Below, in pieces: positions 19,661 to 29,459 of a stretch of 64,000 bases of DNA. Source of the stretch: Aureimonas sp. Leaf427 (GTDB taxonomy: Bacteria > Pseudomonadota > Alphaproteobacteria > Rhizobiales > Rhizobiaceae); the NCBI RefSeq assembly GCF_001425485.1, contig NZ_LMQW01000023.1, positions 186,457-250,456 on the forward strand, given 5' to 3'. How positions within the stretch are numbered: position 1 is the stretch's first letter; every line of letters starts with the position of its first letter. The translations under genes and the position numbers were made by a program. The notes beneath the pieces were generated by a model that saw only the letters and a list, made by a program, of their open reading frames with translations, was not told the origin of the DNA and made no database searches.

Positions 19661-20905
19661 TCAGGCGAAAAAACGCCTCGCCTTGTCCAGAGCTTCCGCA
19701 AGGATATCGATTTCCGCCGTCGTGTTATAGAGCCCGAACGAGGCTCGGCATGTGGATGTCGCGCCGAAGCGCTTCAAGAGCGGCTGAGCGCAATGCGTGC
19801 CCGCCCGAACCGCAACGCCCTCCCGGTCTATCACCATCGCCACGTCATGGGCATGGATGCCTTCCAGATCGAAGGAAACGATAGCGCCCTTGCCCGGCGC
19901 CGTTCCGTAGATCCGCAGCGAGTTCACCGCGCCGAGACGCTCGTGCGCGTAGTCCCGCAGCATTTCCTCATGCGCCAGAATCGCGGGGCGGCCGAGGCTT
20001 TCCATGTAGCGCAGCGACGCGGCGAGGCCGATCGCCTGGGCGATCTGCGGCGTGCCGGCTTCGAAGCGATGGGGCGGCGCATTGTAGGTGACGTTGCCCT
20101 CCGTCACCTCGACGATCATCTCGCCGCCGCCGTTGAACGGCTGCATGCGCTCCAGCATAGCCGCCTTGCCATAGAGGACGCCGATGCCGGTCGGACCATA
20201 GAGCTTGTGGCCCGTGACGACGTAGAAGTCGCAGTCGAGATCCTGCACGTCCACGGGAAGATGCACGGCACCCTGGCTCCCGTCGACGAGGACGGGAATT
20301 CCCTGCGCGTGGGCGAGTGCCACGACGGCCTTCACCGGCGTCACCGTGCCGAGCACGTTCGACATATGCGTCATGGCGACGAGCTTGGTGCGGGGCGTAA
20401 TCGCCCGCCCGAAAGCCTCGACCGAGATCGATCCATCGTCCTCGACCGGGACGAAGACCAGCTTGGCGCCCTTGCGCTCGCGCAGGAAGTGCCAGGGCAC
20501 GATGTTGGAATGGTGCTCCATGATCGTGAGCACGATCTCGTCGCCCTCGCCGATCTCCTGCATGCCGTAGCCATAGGCGACGAGATTGATCGCCTCGGTC
20601 GCAGACGACGTGAAGACGACCTCGTCGACGCTTCCGGCATTCAGGAAGCGTCGGACCGTTTCGCGTGAGTTCTCATACTCTTCCGTCGCCTTGTTCGACA
20701 GGAAGTGAAGCCCGCGATGGACGTTGGCATAGTCTTCGGAATAGGCCTTCTGGATAGCGTCCAGCATGGCCTTGGGCTTTTGCGCGGAGGCGCCGTTGTC
20801 GAGATAGACGAGCGGCTTGCCGTAGACCTGTTTCGAGAGGATCGGAAAGTCGCGCCGAATGGCTTCGACGTCGTATCCGGCGCGGATCTGGGTCTCTGCG
20901 TTCAT
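19661..20905 (-). CDS. sufS: Cysteine desulfurase, SufS type
   Basis: PLP enzyme that takes sulfur from cysteine for Fe-S assembly. 414 residues from the ATG at 20905, which has AAAGGA upstream; a longer frame to 21145 is an extension through sufD. Landmarks: YLDNGASAQKP near the start, the PLP region SSATEAINLVAYG, EHHSNIVPW, the lysine in VTGHKLYGP, and the sulfur-carrying cysteine in RAGTHCAQP near residue 370. This short loop is the class II (SufS) form. sufD lies 41 bases upstream. Confidence 0.97.
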   Translation of the reverse strand: MNAETQIRAGYDVEAIRRDFPILSKQVYGKPLVYLDNGASAQKPKAMLDAIQKAYSEDYANVHRGLHFLSNKATEEYENSRETVRRFLNAGSVDEVVFTSSATEAINLVAYGYGMQEIGEGDEIVLTIMEHHSNIVPWHFLRERKGAKLVFVPVEDDGSISVEAFGRAITPRTKLVAMTHMSNVLGTVTPVKAVVALAHAQGIPVLVDGSQGAVHLPVDVQDLDCDFYVVTGHKLYGPTGIGVLYGKAAMLERMQPFNGGGEMIVEVTEGNVTYNAPPHRFEAGTPQIAQAIGLAASLRYMESLGRPAILAHEEMLRDYAHERLGAVNSLRIYGTAPGKGAIVSFDLEGIHAHDVAMVIDREGVAVRAGTHCAQPLLKRFGATSTCRASFGLYNTTAEIDILAEALDKARRFFA

Positions 20906-20946
20906 GGCGTCGTCCTTTCGGGCCGGCGGTCGCGCGGCCGGTCTCG

Positions 20947-22191
20947 TCAGCGGTCGGCCGCCAGCCAGGCGTCGATGCGGGCTTCGAGCGCCGCGATGGC
21001 GTCCTCGTGCTCCAGCTCCTCCACGACCTCGTCCACGAAGGCCTTCACGAGCAGAGCCCGCGACTCGCGCTCGGGGATGCCGCGCGACATGAGGTAGAAG
21101 AGATGGTTGGAGTCGATCTCGCCCGCCGTCGCGCCATGGCCGCACTGCACGTCGTCGGCGAAGATTTCCAGCTCGGGCTTGGCGGAGAAGTCACCCTCGT
21201 CCGACAGGAGCAACGTGTTGCAGGCCATGCGGGCATCTGTCTTCTGCGCGCCGCGCGAGACCTTGATCATGCCCTGGAAGACGCCGTGTCCGCCCGTGAC
21301 GACGTTTCGGAACGTCTCGGTCGAGGTCGTGTGGGCGACCGTGTGGTTCAGCGTCGTGGTCACGTCAATATGCTGGCCGGGGCCGAGCAGATTGACGCCG
21401 CGCATCTGGATGTCGGCGCCCTCGCCCGCCGTCTCGGCATGGACCTCCAGCCGCACGAGCGCACCGCCGGCGTTCAGCACGAAGAGCTTGAAGCGGGCGT
21501 TCGCGCCGATCGAGACGTTGAGCTGGCCGAGATAGGTCTCGGCCTCGCCCTTGGCCTGATCAATGATCCAAAGCACTTCGGCGCCCTCGCCGATCGTGAG
21601 ATCGGTAATGCCGGAGGAAAGCGTGCCGGCATGGCCGGCGGACAGGCGCTCGACGATCGTCGCCTTGGAGCGGGCCCCGAGCCTGCAGAGCGTGAAGCCC
21701 CGGGCGCCGGTGGAGCCCGGCTCCGGCCGCAGCTCGATCGCATGCGCCAGATCGGCATCGGCCGCGATCTCGATCTCCGTCGCCGTCGCGCCGAAGGCGG
21801 CGCCGATCAGGCGGATCGTGTCGAACTCGCGGTCGAGATGGTTGACCGGCTTGCGCCAGTCCGGCGTCGCGTTGCTACGGGTAAAGCTGGCACCCTCCGG
21901 CGCTGCCGGCAGAGGCGCGGACGCGGCGAGATCGACGACCGTCGAACCCGGCAGGAGCGGCGACAAAAGCTCGGGCGCGGGACTGGCGGAGGTCGTCGCG
22001 GGAACGCGACCGATCAGCGAGCGCAGGTCCGTGTAGTGCCAAGCCTCGATCCGGCGATGGGGGAGACCTTCACGACGCAGAAGCGCGATCGCGTCCTGGC
22101 GCGTCTGGTCGGATGCGACGAGACCCGTCTCGGCGCTCGCGATCACCGCCTCCTCGGCCGGCGTCAGGCGCCGGAGCTGATGGACGTTCAT
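20947..22191 (-). CDS. sufD: Fe-S cluster assembly protein SufD
   Basis: Partner of SufB and SufC in the scaffold complex that builds Fe-S clusters. 414 residues. The C-terminal half carries the SufB/SufD beta-helix core: GPGQHIDVTTTLNHTVAHT, SRGAQKTDARMACNTLLLSD and the end VQCGHGATAGEIDSNHLFYL followed by RGIPERESRALLVKAFVDE. The N-terminal half is less conserved, as usual. The ATG lies one base after the sufC stop. Confidence 0.96.
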   Translation of the reverse strand: MNVHQLRRLTPAEEAVIASAETGLVASDQTRQDAIALLRREGLPHRRIEAWHYTDLRSLIGRVPATTSASPAPELLSPLLPGSTVVDLAASAPLPAAPEGASFTRSNATPDWRKPVNHLDREFDTIRLIGAAFGATATEIEIAADADLAHAIELRPEPGSTGARGFTLCRLGARSKATIVERLSAGHAGTLSSGITDLTIGEGAEVLWIIDQAKGEAETYLGQLNVSIGANARFKLFVLNAGGALVRLEVHAETAGEGADIQMRGVNLLGPGQHIDVTTTLNHTVAHTTSTETFRNVVTGGHGVFQGMIKVSRGAQKTDARMACNTLLLSDEGDFSAKPELEIFADDVQCGHGATAGEIDSNHLFYLMSRGIPERESRALLVKAFVDEVVEELEHEDAIAALEARIDAWLAADR

Positions 22192-22192
22192 C

Positions 22193-22948
22193 TCAGGCGG
22201 CCTCGCCGATGATCTGGCTGTAGCCCTGATCCTCGAGCTGCAGAGCCAGTTCCTTGCCGCCGGTCTTGATGATCTGCCCCTTGTAGAGGACGTGGACCGT
22301 ATCGGGCACGATGTGGTCGAGCAGGCGCTGGTAGTGGGTGATGACGAGGAACGCGCGGTTTTCAGAGCGCAGCGCGTTCACGCCGTCGGAGACGATGCGC
22401 AGCGCATCGATGTCGAGGCCCGAATCGGTCTCGTCCATGACGCAGAGCTTGGGCTCCAGCAGCGCCATCTGCAGGATCTCGGCGCGCTTCTTCTCGCCGC
22501 CGGAAAAGCCGACATTCAGCGGGCGCTTCAGCATGGCCGGATCGATCTTCAGATCGGCGGCCGCGGCCTTCACGCGCCGGATGAAGTCCGGCGTCGTCAG
22601 AACGTCCTCGCCCCGCGCCTTGCGCTGGGCGTTGAGGGCGGCCTTCAGGAAGGTCATGGTCGCGACGCCCGGGATCTCCAGAGGATACTGGAAGGCCAGG
22701 AAGACGCCGGCGGCGGCGCGCTCGGCCGGGTCCATCTCCAGGATGGACTCGCCGTTGTAGAGGATCTCGCCCTCCGTCACCTCGTAGTCGTCGCGGCCGG
22801 CGAGGATGTAGGAAAGGGTCGACTTGCCCGAGCCGTTCGGGCCCATGATCGCCGCCACCTCGCCGGCGCGAACCGAAAGGTTCAGCCCGCGAAGAATTTC
22901 GGTGTCGGTGTCCGCGACGCGCGCGTGAAGGTTCTTGATTTCCAGCAT
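22193..22948 (-). CDS. sufC: Fe-S cluster assembly ATPase SufC
   Basis: ABC-type ATPase that drives conformational change in SufBCD. 251 residues with Walker A GPNGSGKST, ABC signature FSGGEKKRAEIL and the Walker B region CVMDETDSGLD, in which the DETDSGLDID form is typical of SufC. It has no membrane segments, since its partners are the soluble SufB and SufD. sufB ends 81 bases upstream. Confidence 0.98.
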   Translation of the reverse strand: MLEIKNLHARVADTDTEILRGLNLSVRAGEVAAIMGPNGSGKSTLSYILAGRDDYEVTEGEILYNGESILEMDPAERAAAGVFLAFQYPLEIPGVATMTFLKAALNAQRKARGEDVLTTPDFIRRVKAAAADLKIDPAMLKRPLNVGFSGGEKKRAEILQMALLEPKLCVMDETDSGLDIDALRIVSDGVNALRSENRAFLVITHYQRLLDHIVPDTVHVLYKGQIIKTGGKELALQLEDQGYSQIIGEAA

Positions 22949-23029
22949 GTCCGTTTTCTATCGGTCGGTGCCCGGCAGCCGGCCGGGACAGAGAAGACTA
23001 TAAACCGTGCGCGTCGAGGCCGTCAGCCG

Positions 23030-24562
23030 TCAGCCGACGCTGCCCTCGAGCGAGATGCTGATCAGCTTCTGCGCCTCCACCGCAAACTCCATCGGGAGCT
23101 GCTGGATGACGTCGCGCACGAAGCCGTTGACGATCAGCGCGACCGCCTCCTCCTGCGGGATGCCGCGCTGCATGCAGTAGAAGAGCTGGTCCTCGGAGAT
23201 CTTCGACGTGGTCGCCTCGTGCTCGAACTGCGCCGTCGCGTTCTTCGCCTCGATATAGGGCACGGTGTGCGCACCGCACTCCTCGCCGATGAGCAGGCTG
23301 TCGCACTGGGTGAAGTTGCGCGCGTTCGACGCCTTGCGGTGGGTCGTGACCTGGCCGCGATAGGTGTTGTTCGAGCGGCCCGCCGAAATGCCCTTGGAGA
23401 TGATGCGGCTCGACGTGTTCTTGCCGAGATGGATCATCTTCGTTCCGCTATCGACCTGCTGGCGGCCGTTCGACACGGCGATCGAATAGAACTCGCCGCG
23501 TGAATTGTCGCCGCGCAGGATGCAGGACGGGTATTTCCAGGTGATGGCCGAGCCGGTCTCGACCTGCGTCCAGGAGATCTTGGCGTTGTTGCCCCGGCAG
23601 TCGCCGCGCTTGGTGACGAAGTTGTAGATGCCGCCCTTCCCGTCCTTGTCGCCGGGATACCAGTTCTGGACGGTCGAGTATTTGATCTCCGCGTCGTCGA
23701 GCGCGATCAGTTCCACGACGGCTGCGTGAAGCTGGTTCTCGTCGCGCTGGGGCGCCGTGCAGCCCTCGAGATAGGAGACGTAGGAGCCCTTGTCCGCGAT
23801 GATGAGCGTGCGCTCGAACTGGCCGGTGTTCTTCTCGTTGATGCGGAAATAGGTCGAGAGCTCCATCGGGCAGCGGACGCCCGGCGGAACGTAGACGAAG
23901 GACCCGTCGGTGAAGACGGCCGAGTTCATGGTGGCGAAGAAGTTGTCGGAAACCGGCACGACGGTGCCGAGATACTGCTTCACCAGATCAGGGTGCTCGC
24001 GGATGGCCTCCGAGATCGGCATGAATATCACGCCGGCCTTCTTCAGCTCGGCCTGGAAGGTCGTCGCCACCGACACGCTGTCGAAGACGGCATCGACGGC
24101 GACGCGCCGGTCGGAGACCTCGATCAGATCGCCGTTCTCGTCATATTGCGGCAAGGCCGGAACATCGGTCGGCTTCACGACGCCGGCCAGAATCTCCTGC
24201 TCGCGCAACGGAATGCCGAGCTTCTCGTAGGTGCGCAGCAGCTCGGGATCGACCTCGTCAAGCGAGGCCGGGCCGCTCATGGACTTCGGCGCGGAGTAGT
24301 AGTGGATGTCCTGGTAGTCGATCGGCGGATAGTCGAGGCGCGCCCAGGAGGGGCTCTCCAGCGTCTTCCAGCGGGCGAAGGCCTCCAGGCGCCAGTCCAG
24401 CATCCATTGCGGCTCGCCCTTCTTGGCGGAGATGAAGGCGATCGTCGACTCGTCCAGGCCCTTCGGCGCGGTGTCGGACTCGATGATCGTCTCGAAGCCG
24501 TATTTGTACTGGTCGACGTCGATCCGGCGGACCTGGTCGATGGTTTCCTGAACTGCTGCCAT
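23030..24562 (-). CDS. sufB: Fe-S cluster assembly protein SufB
   Basis: Main scaffold of the SUF system. The chosen ATG at 24562 has GGAG a few bases upstream and gives 510 residues; an in-frame start at 24577 is less likely. Conserved stretches: [63 protein letters not shown], and [17 protein letters not shown]. Cysteine and histidine positions used for cluster building in the family appear intact. It is the second gene of the operon, 145 bases after the small cysteine desulfurase. Confidence 0.98.
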   Translation of the reverse strand: MAAVQETIDQVRRIDVDQYKYGFETIIESDTAPKGLDESTIAFISAKKGEPQWMLDWRLEAFARWKTLESPSWARLDYPPIDYQDIHYYSAPKSMSGPASLDEVDPELLRTYEKLGIPLREQEILAGVVKPTDVPALPQYDENGDLIEVSDRRVAVDAVFDSVSVATTFQAELKKAGVIFMPISEAIREHPDLVKQYLGTVVPVSDNFFATMNSAVFTDGSFVYVPPGVRCPMELSTYFRINEKNTGQFERTLIIADKGSYVSYLEGCTAPQRDENQLHAAVVELIALDDAEIKYSTVQNWYPGDKDGKGGIYNFVTKRGDCRGNNAKISWTQVETGSAITWKYPSCILRGDNSRGEFYSIAVSNGRQQVDSGTKMIHLGKNTSSRIISKGISAGRSNNTYRGQVTTHRKASNARNFTQCDSLLIGEECGAHTVPYIEAKNATAQFEHEATTSKISEDQLFYCMQRGIPQEEAVALIVNGFVRDVIQQLPMEFAVEAQKLISISLEGSVG

Positions 24563-24707
24563 GTCGTTTCTCCACACTCGCCGGAGTCAAGGTCCGGTGG
24601 TTGGTCACGTCGTATGCTCGGAGCCTACCTTGGATGCGCTCTAAGTGGCCCTTTTGGTGCCGGAAATGAAGGGCCACCGACAAGGAAAGGCCTGATATCC
24701 GCGTTAT

Positions 24708-25895
24708 TCAAGCCGCCTTCGGGTCGATAAGCCGCATCGCGGCACGGCCGGCCAAGCCGGCCAGCGCATCCGCGAAGGCGTCGATCTCGTCCAGGCCCGT
24801 CTCGTAGCCGAAACTGACGCGGATCGCACCCATCCGCGAATCGATGCCGGAGCCCGCCTCCTCCATCGCCTTCAGGACGGCGCTGGCGCCGACCTTTCCC
24901 GACGAGCAGGCCGATCCCGCCGAGACGGCGATGCCCTGAAGGTCGAAGGCGATCTGCGCCGTCTCGGCCGCGAGGGCCGGAATGGACAGCAGGACCGTGT
25001 TCGGAAGCCGCTCCGCATTCCGCGCGACGATGCGCGGCCCCGCCATCGCATCGATGCGCGCTTCGAGATGGCGGCGGATGAGGAGGAGCCTTTCGGCCTC
25101 GCCGGACGCAAGCCGGGCCCGCGCCACCGTCGCGGCGGCGCCGAAGCTCGCGATGGCGGCGACGGCCTCGGTGCCGGATCGCCGGCCCTTCTCCTGCCCA
25201 CCGCCGACGAGGAGCGGCATCGGCCGGCGCTGGGGATCGCCGAGCACATAGGCGCCGACGCCCTGCGCCGCGCCGATCTTGTGGCCGGAGAGGATCAGCG
25301 CCGTGCAGCCGAGACGCTTCATGTCGAGCGGCAGGCGTCCGGCGCCCTGCACGGCATCGACCACGAGACGCCCGGCCTCGGCGAAGCGGCGGACCTCCGG
25401 GCGACTGAGATCGGCGACGACGCCCGTTTCGCTATTGGCGAGCGTGACGGCCAGAAGCGGCAGGTCGTCCGGATCGGAAGCCTCGATCAGTTCGGCCAAA
25501 GCACGGGAATCGAGGCGGCCATCGGCATCGAGCGGCAGATGCGTGACGCGGCCGGGAAAGAGCCGGCCGGCCTCGCGCAAGGCGGCGTGATCGCCACGCC
25601 CGACCGCCAGATCGCGGATCGTCACCTCGCTCTCACCCTGCAGCCAGGCAGGCGCGAGGCAGGTTGCGGCGGCTTCGCTCGCGCCTGAGGTGAAGACGAC
25701 CGCTTCGGGATCGGCGCCGACGAGCGCCGCGACCTCGACCCGGGCGCGCTCCACGATCGCGCGGGCCCGCCGCCCCTCGGCGTGGACGGAAGAGGGATTG
25801 CCTGCCGTCTCCAGCGCATCCATCATCGCGGCGCGGGCTTCGGCAAGAAGCGGCGCACCGGCATTGTGGTCGAGATAGATGCGACGGGCAGCCAC
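24708..25895 (-). CDS. Cysteine desulfurase, NifS/IscS-like, first gene of the suf operon
   Basis: A second class V aminotransferase-fold cysteine desulfurase of 395 residues. The start is a GTG at 25895 (AGGAC eight bases upstream) giving MAARRIYLDHNAGAPLLA. PLP lysine lies in LSGHKIGAAQG; the sulfur-carrying cysteine is in GSACSSGKVG at about residue 330, within the longer loop typical of class I (NifS/IscS) enzymes. The protein is thus different in class from SufS downstream. In many rhizobia such a gene leads the suf operon. It shares a divergent promoter region, including an Irr-like box, with the alpha/beta hydrolase. Confidence 0.92.
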   Translation of the reverse strand: MAARRIYLDHNAGAPLLAEARAAMMDALETAGNPSSVHAEGRRARAIVERARVEVAALVGADPEAVVFTSGASEAAATCLAPAWLQGESEVTIRDLAVGRGDHAALREAGRLFPGRVTHLPLDADGRLDSRALAELIEASDPDDLPLLAVTLANSETGVVADLSRPEVRRFAEAGRLVVDAVQGAGRLPLDMKRLGCTALILSGHKIGAAQGVGAYVLGDPQRRPMPLLVGGGQEKGRRSGTEAVAAIASFGAAATVARARLASGEAERLLLIRRHLEARIDAMAGPRIVARNAERLPNTVLLSIPALAAETAQIAFDLQGIAVSAGSACSSGKVGASAVLKAMEEAGSGIDSRMGAIRVSFGYETGLDEIDAFADALAGLAGRAAMRLIDPKAA

Positions 25896-26019
25896 GGCGA
25901 TCGTCCTGTCCTTTGCTCGGCAAAGCCGCAAAGTCTGGCGCTCAAGGCGCCGAGCTCCCAAATTCCTTGAAAGCCAGTCACCTTCTAGACTACATAGCGC
26001 CTTCGGTGGAAGCGTGTAG

Positions 26020-26036
26020 TTTTGAACCGTTCTAAA
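26020..26036. promoter_or_regulatory. Irr-like iron control element between suf operon and hydrolase
   Basis: TTTTGAACCGTTCTAAA differs at one position from the rhizobial Irr box TTTAGAA-N3-TTCTAAA. It lies 125 bases before the GTG of the first suf gene and 76 bases before the ATG of the divergent hydrolase. Irr is a known iron-responsive regulator of suf genes in this order. The match was judged by eye. Confidence 0.7.
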
Positions 26037-26111
26037 CTGGAACCTAAGAGCCCGCGTGTTCTGCGTCAAGCCGCGCCGCCCCGCGCCTCCTGCCGCATAG
26101 GATTTTACATC

Positions 26112-26786
26112 ATGCCTGAAGTCATCTTCAATGGTCCCGCCGGTCGCCTCGAGGGGCGCTATCAGGCGGGCAAGGAGAAGAACGCGCCGATCGCGATCGT
26201 GCTGCATCCCCATCCCCGCTTCGGCGGCACGATGAACAATCAGATCGTTTATCAGCTTTTCTACATGTTCGTGGAACGCGGTTTCACGACGCTGCGCTTC
26301 AATTTTCGCGGCATCGGCCGCAGCCAGGGCGAGTTCGACCACGGATCGGGCGAGCTTTCGGATGCGGCGGCCGCGCTCGACTGGGTGCAGAGCCTGCACC
26401 CGGATTCCAAGCATTGCTGGGTCGCGGGCTATTCCTTCGGCGCCTGGATCGGCATGCAGCTCCTGATGCGCCGGCCGGAGATCGAGGGCTTCATCTCGAT
26501 CTCGCCCCAGCCGAACTCCTACGACTTCTCCTTCCTGGCGCCCTGCCCTTCGTCGGGCCTCATCATCCACGGCGACAAGGACAAGGTCGGCCCGCCGAAG
26601 GACGTTCAGGGGCTGGTCGACAAGCTGAAGACGCAGAAGGGCATTCTGATCACGCAGAAGACGCTCGTCGGCGCCAACCACTTCTACACCAAGCACTTCG
26701 AAGAGCTGATGGCCGAGACCACGGACTATCTCGACCGGCGCCTCGCCGGCGAGCTGGTGGATGTCCGGCCGAAGCGTCTGCGCTGA
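26112..26786 (+). CDS. Alpha/beta hydrolase conserved beside the suf operon
   Basis: 224 residues from the ATG at 26112 (AGGA nine bases upstream). It is a compact cytoplasmic serine hydrolase: LHPHPRFGGTMNNQIVYQLF contains the oxyanion-type HPHP region, LRFNFRGIGRSQGEFDHG follows, the nucleophile is in AGYSFGAWIG, an acid in IIHGDKDKVGPPKD and a histidine in GANHFYTKH. The substrate is unknown. Its divergent placement next to suf and the shared Irr-like box suggest an iron-linked role, which is inference. Confidence 0.85.
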   Translation: MPEVIFNGPAGRLEGRYQAGKEKNAPIAIVLHPHPRFGGTMNNQIVYQLFYMFVERGFTTLRFNFRGIGRSQGEFDHGSGELSDAAAALDWVQSLHPDSKHCWVAGYSFGAWIGMQLLMRRPEIEGFISISPQPNSYDFSFLAPCPSSGLIIHGDKDKVGPPKDVQGLVDKLKTQKGILITQKTLVGANHFYTKHFEELMAETTDYLDRRLAGELVDVRPKRLR

Positions 26787-26805
26787 TCGTCTAACTCCAA
26801 GATCA

Positions 26806-26836
26806 AAAACGGCCCGGATCGCGTCCGGGCCGTTTT
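26806..26836. terminator. Bidirectional terminator between hydrolase and anmK
   Basis: Two 13-base arms, AAAACGGCCCGGA (26806-26818) and TCCGGGCCGTTTT (26824-26836), pair perfectly. The ends provide U-tracts in both directions. The genes on each side converge on it. Confidence 0.92.
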
Positions 26837-26840
26837 CGTT

Positions 26841-27962
26841 TCAGGGCCAGGCGATCAGGCCTCCGGTCATTGCGACGGGCGCGCCGGTCGTCGTCGGAAA
26901 GGTCAGGGCGAGGCCGCGCGCGGAGCGCACCGCGAGATAGGCCCAGGCCTCGGCCTCCATCGCATCCCCGTCAAAGCCCGCCTCCTCGGCGGTCATCACC
27001 CGAGCGTCCGAGCCCGCACCCTCGACGAGATCGCCGAGAATGGCGGGGTGCTTGCGCCCGCCGCCGCAGATGATCCAGAGCTTCGGCGCCTTCGGCATAT
27101 GCTCGGCCGATTTGAGGATCGCCTGCGCGGCGACGAAGCAAAGCGTCCGTGCGACGTCCTCCAGCGAGCCCGAGCCCGCCGGCGGCATCGGAAAGTCGAA
27201 TCGGTCGAGAGACTTCGGCGCGGGCTTTGCGAAGAAGGGCGAGCCGAGATAGGCGGCGGCGAGTTCGTCGAGAATGCCGCCTTCGGCCGCGATCGCACCG
27301 CCCTGGTCGTAGGAAATGCCGACCTCGTTCTGCACCCAGCGATCGAGAAGAGCATTGCCCGGCCCGCTGTCGAAGGCGATCGGATCTCCCGCACCATCGA
27401 TATAGGTGACGTTCGAGATGCCGCCGATATTGACGAAGACCACGGGCTCACGGCGCAGATCCTGCGCAAGTCCCGCCGCCAGCGCCGCATGATAGGCCGG
27501 CACGAGGGGCGCGCCCTGCCCGCCCGCCGCGACATCGGCGGCGCGCATGTCGTGGACGACCGGCCGGCCGAGCGCGGCGGCAAGGCGCGGTCCGTCGCCG
27601 AGCTGGACCGTCAGGCGCTCGGCGGGGCGATGCAGCACCGTCTGTCCATGAAAGCCGACGAGATCGACGGTACCGAGATCGATGCCGGTCTCGCGCGCGA
27701 AGGCGCGCACGGCGTCGGCATGGAGGTCGGTGATCTCGCGCTCGAGGTTTGCGAGGTCGCCCGGCCGCTCGCCGCGGCGGACGATCGCCTTGGCGTCTTC
27801 GAGCCCGGCCTCCAGCCGCCGCCGAAACGCCGCGTCCAGCGGATAGGCCGCGGAGGGACCGCGCTCCACGATGCTTTCGCCGTCCGTCTTCACGAGGGCG
27901 ACGTCGATGCCGTCCATGGAGGTTCCGCTCATCAGGCCGATGGCGGTCAGGAGAGGTGACAA
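26841..27962 (-). CDS. anmK: Anhydro-N-acetylmuramic acid kinase
   Basis: Phosphorylates and hydrolyses 1,6-anhydro-MurNAc in cell-wall recycling. From a TTG at 27962 (GGAGG about ten bases upstream) the protein has 373 residues, close to E. coli AnmK (369), and begins with the ATP-binding GLMSGTSMDGIDVALV. Further motifs are GFHGQTVLHRP, VVFVNIGGISNVTYI, FDSGPGNALLD and IICGGGRKHP. A longer frame to 28232 would run into tyrS on the opposite strand and is rejected. It diverges from tyrS. Confidence 0.95.
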   Translation of the reverse strand: MSPLLTAIGLMSGTSMDGIDVALVKTDGESIVERGPSAAYPLDAAFRRRLEAGLEDAKAIVRRGERPGDLANLEREITDLHADAVRAFARETGIDLGTVDLVGFHGQTVLHRPAERLTVQLGDGPRLAAALGRPVVHDMRAADVAAGGQGAPLVPAYHAALAAGLAQDLRREPVVFVNIGGISNVTYIDGAGDPIAFDSGPGNALLDRWVQNEVGISYDQGGAIAAEGGILDELAAAYLGSPFFAKPAPKSLDRFDFPMPPAGSGSLEDVARTLCFVAAQAILKSAEHMPKAPKLWIICGGGRKHPAILGDLVEGAGSDARVMTAEEAGFDGDAMEAEAWAYLAVRSARGLALTFPTTTGAPVAMTGGLIAWP

Positions 27963-28146
27963 GGCTCTTCGCCTCCGGTCTGAGTTCTGGGCACCCGCTC
28001 TGGAGTTCTCCGCGTTTGACGGATAAATCGATCGGCGGCTTGTCGTTAGACCAAGTCGGGCCGAGGGCGACAACCCCGGCTCTCCGCTTCCCGCACCGTC
28101 TTCCGCCGGCCCTGCCTCGCGCGGCCCGCAACAGGACCTCGATCCC

Positions 28147-29403
28147 ATGACCGCCTTCAAGTCCGACTTCCTGGCAACGCTCGCCGAGCGCGGCTTCATC
28201 CACCAGACCTCGGACGATGCCGGGCTCGACAAGCTGTTCCAGACCGAGACCGTGACGGGCTATATCGGGTTCGATCCGACGGCGAAGAGCCTGCATGTCG
28301 GCTCGCTCATGCAGATCATGATGCTGCACTGGATGCAGCAGACGGGCCACCGGCCGATCGCGCTGATGGGCGGCGGCACCGGCATGATCGGCGATCCCTC
28401 GTTCAAGGACGAGGCGCGCAAGCTGCAGACGGTCGCCGACATCGCCGACAATCTGGCCGGCATCCGCCGCTCCTTCTCGCAGTACCTGCGCTTCGGCGAG
28501 GGGCCGACGGATGCGCTGATGCTCGACAATGCCGAATGGCTGCTGGAGCTGAACTACGTCTCGTTCCTGCGCGACGTGGGGCGGCATTTCTCGGTCAACC
28601 GCATGCTGTCCTTCGATTCGGTGAAGCTGCGGCTCGACCGGGAGCAGTCGCTCTCCTTCCTCGAATTCAACTACATGATCCTCCAGGCCTACGATTTCTC
28701 GGAGCTGTTCCGCCGAACCGGCTGCAAGCTCCAGATGGGCGGCTCGGACCAGTGGGGCAACATCGTCAACGGCATCGATCTCGGCCGGCGGATGGACGGC
28801 GCGGAGCTCTACGCGCTGACCTCGCCGCTGCTCACCACCTCCTCCGGCGCCAAGATGGGCAAGACCGCGTCCGGCGCGATCTGGCTGAACCCGGACATGC
28901 TCTCCCCTTACGACTTCTGGCAGTACTGGCGGAACACCGAGGACGCCGATGTCGGCCGCTTCCTCAAGCTCTACACGGTCCTGCCGATGGCCGAGATCGC
29001 CAAGCTCGAGGCGCTCGGCGGCAGCGAGATCAACGAGGCGAAGAAGGTGCTCGCCGGCGCCGTCACCGCGCTCCTGCACGGGCAGGAGGCCGCTGATCTC
29101 GCGGCCGAGACCGCGCGCCAGACCTTCGAGTCGGGTCAGGTTTCGGCCAGCCTGCCGACGATCGAGGTGCCCGCCATGGAGTTCGAAGCGGGCATCGGCA
29201 TTCTCGCGCTCTGCGTGACGGCGGGCCTCGCCGCGTCCAACGGCGAGGCGAGGCGTCACCTGAAGGGCGGTGCCGTGAAGATCAACGACCGGACGATCGA
29301 CGACGAGCGCCGCGCCGTCGGCCCGTCCGACCTTCTCGAAGGCGACGTCGTGAAGCTGTCGCTCGGCAAGAAGAAGCACATCCTCGTTCGCCCCGCCGGC
29401 TGA
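28147..29403 (+). CDS. tyrS: Tyrosyl-tRNA synthetase
   Basis: Charges tRNA-Tyr. 418 residues, the normal length of the bacterial TyrS type. Seen: [16 protein letters not shown] with the HVGS form of the class I HIGH motif, [12 protein letters not shown] in the tyrosine site, and [11 protein letters not shown] in place of KMSKS. The C-terminal S4-like RNA-binding domain shows [17 protein letters not shown]. It diverges from anmK and ends at a hairpin. Confidence 0.98.
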   Translation: MTAFKSDFLATLAERGFIHQTSDDAGLDKLFQTETVTGYIGFDPTAKSLHVGSLMQIMMLHWMQQTGHRPIALMGGGTGMIGDPSFKDEARKLQTVADIADNLAGIRRSFSQYLRFGEGPTDALMLDNAEWLLELNYVSFLRDVGRHFSVNRMLSFDSVKLRLDREQSLSFLEFNYMILQAYDFSELFRRTGCKLQMGGSDQWGNIVNGIDLGRRMDGAELYALTSPLLTTSSGAKMGKTASGAIWLNPDMLSPYDFWQYWRNTEDADVGRFLKLYTVLPMAEIAKLEALGGSEINEAKKVLAGAVTALLHGQEAADLAAETARQTFESGQVSASLPTIEVPAMEFEAGIGILALCVTAGLAASNGEARRHLKGGAVKINDRTIDDERRAVGPSDLLEGDVVKLSLGKKKHILVRPAG

Positions 29404-29418
29404 CGGGGGACGCTGGAT

Positions 29419-29449
29419 TTCACCGCCAGGACGAACGTCCGGCGGTGAA
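29419..29449. terminator. Hairpin between convergent tyrS and the AsmA-like gene
   Basis: TTCACCGCC (29419-29427) pairs with GGCGGTGAA (29441-29449); an inner GGAC/GTCC stem closes a GAAC loop with a single bulged A. There is no strong T-tract. Its place between two gene ends suggests transcript termination or 3'-end protection. Confidence 0.55.
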
Positions 29450-29459
29450 GCCGGCCCGA

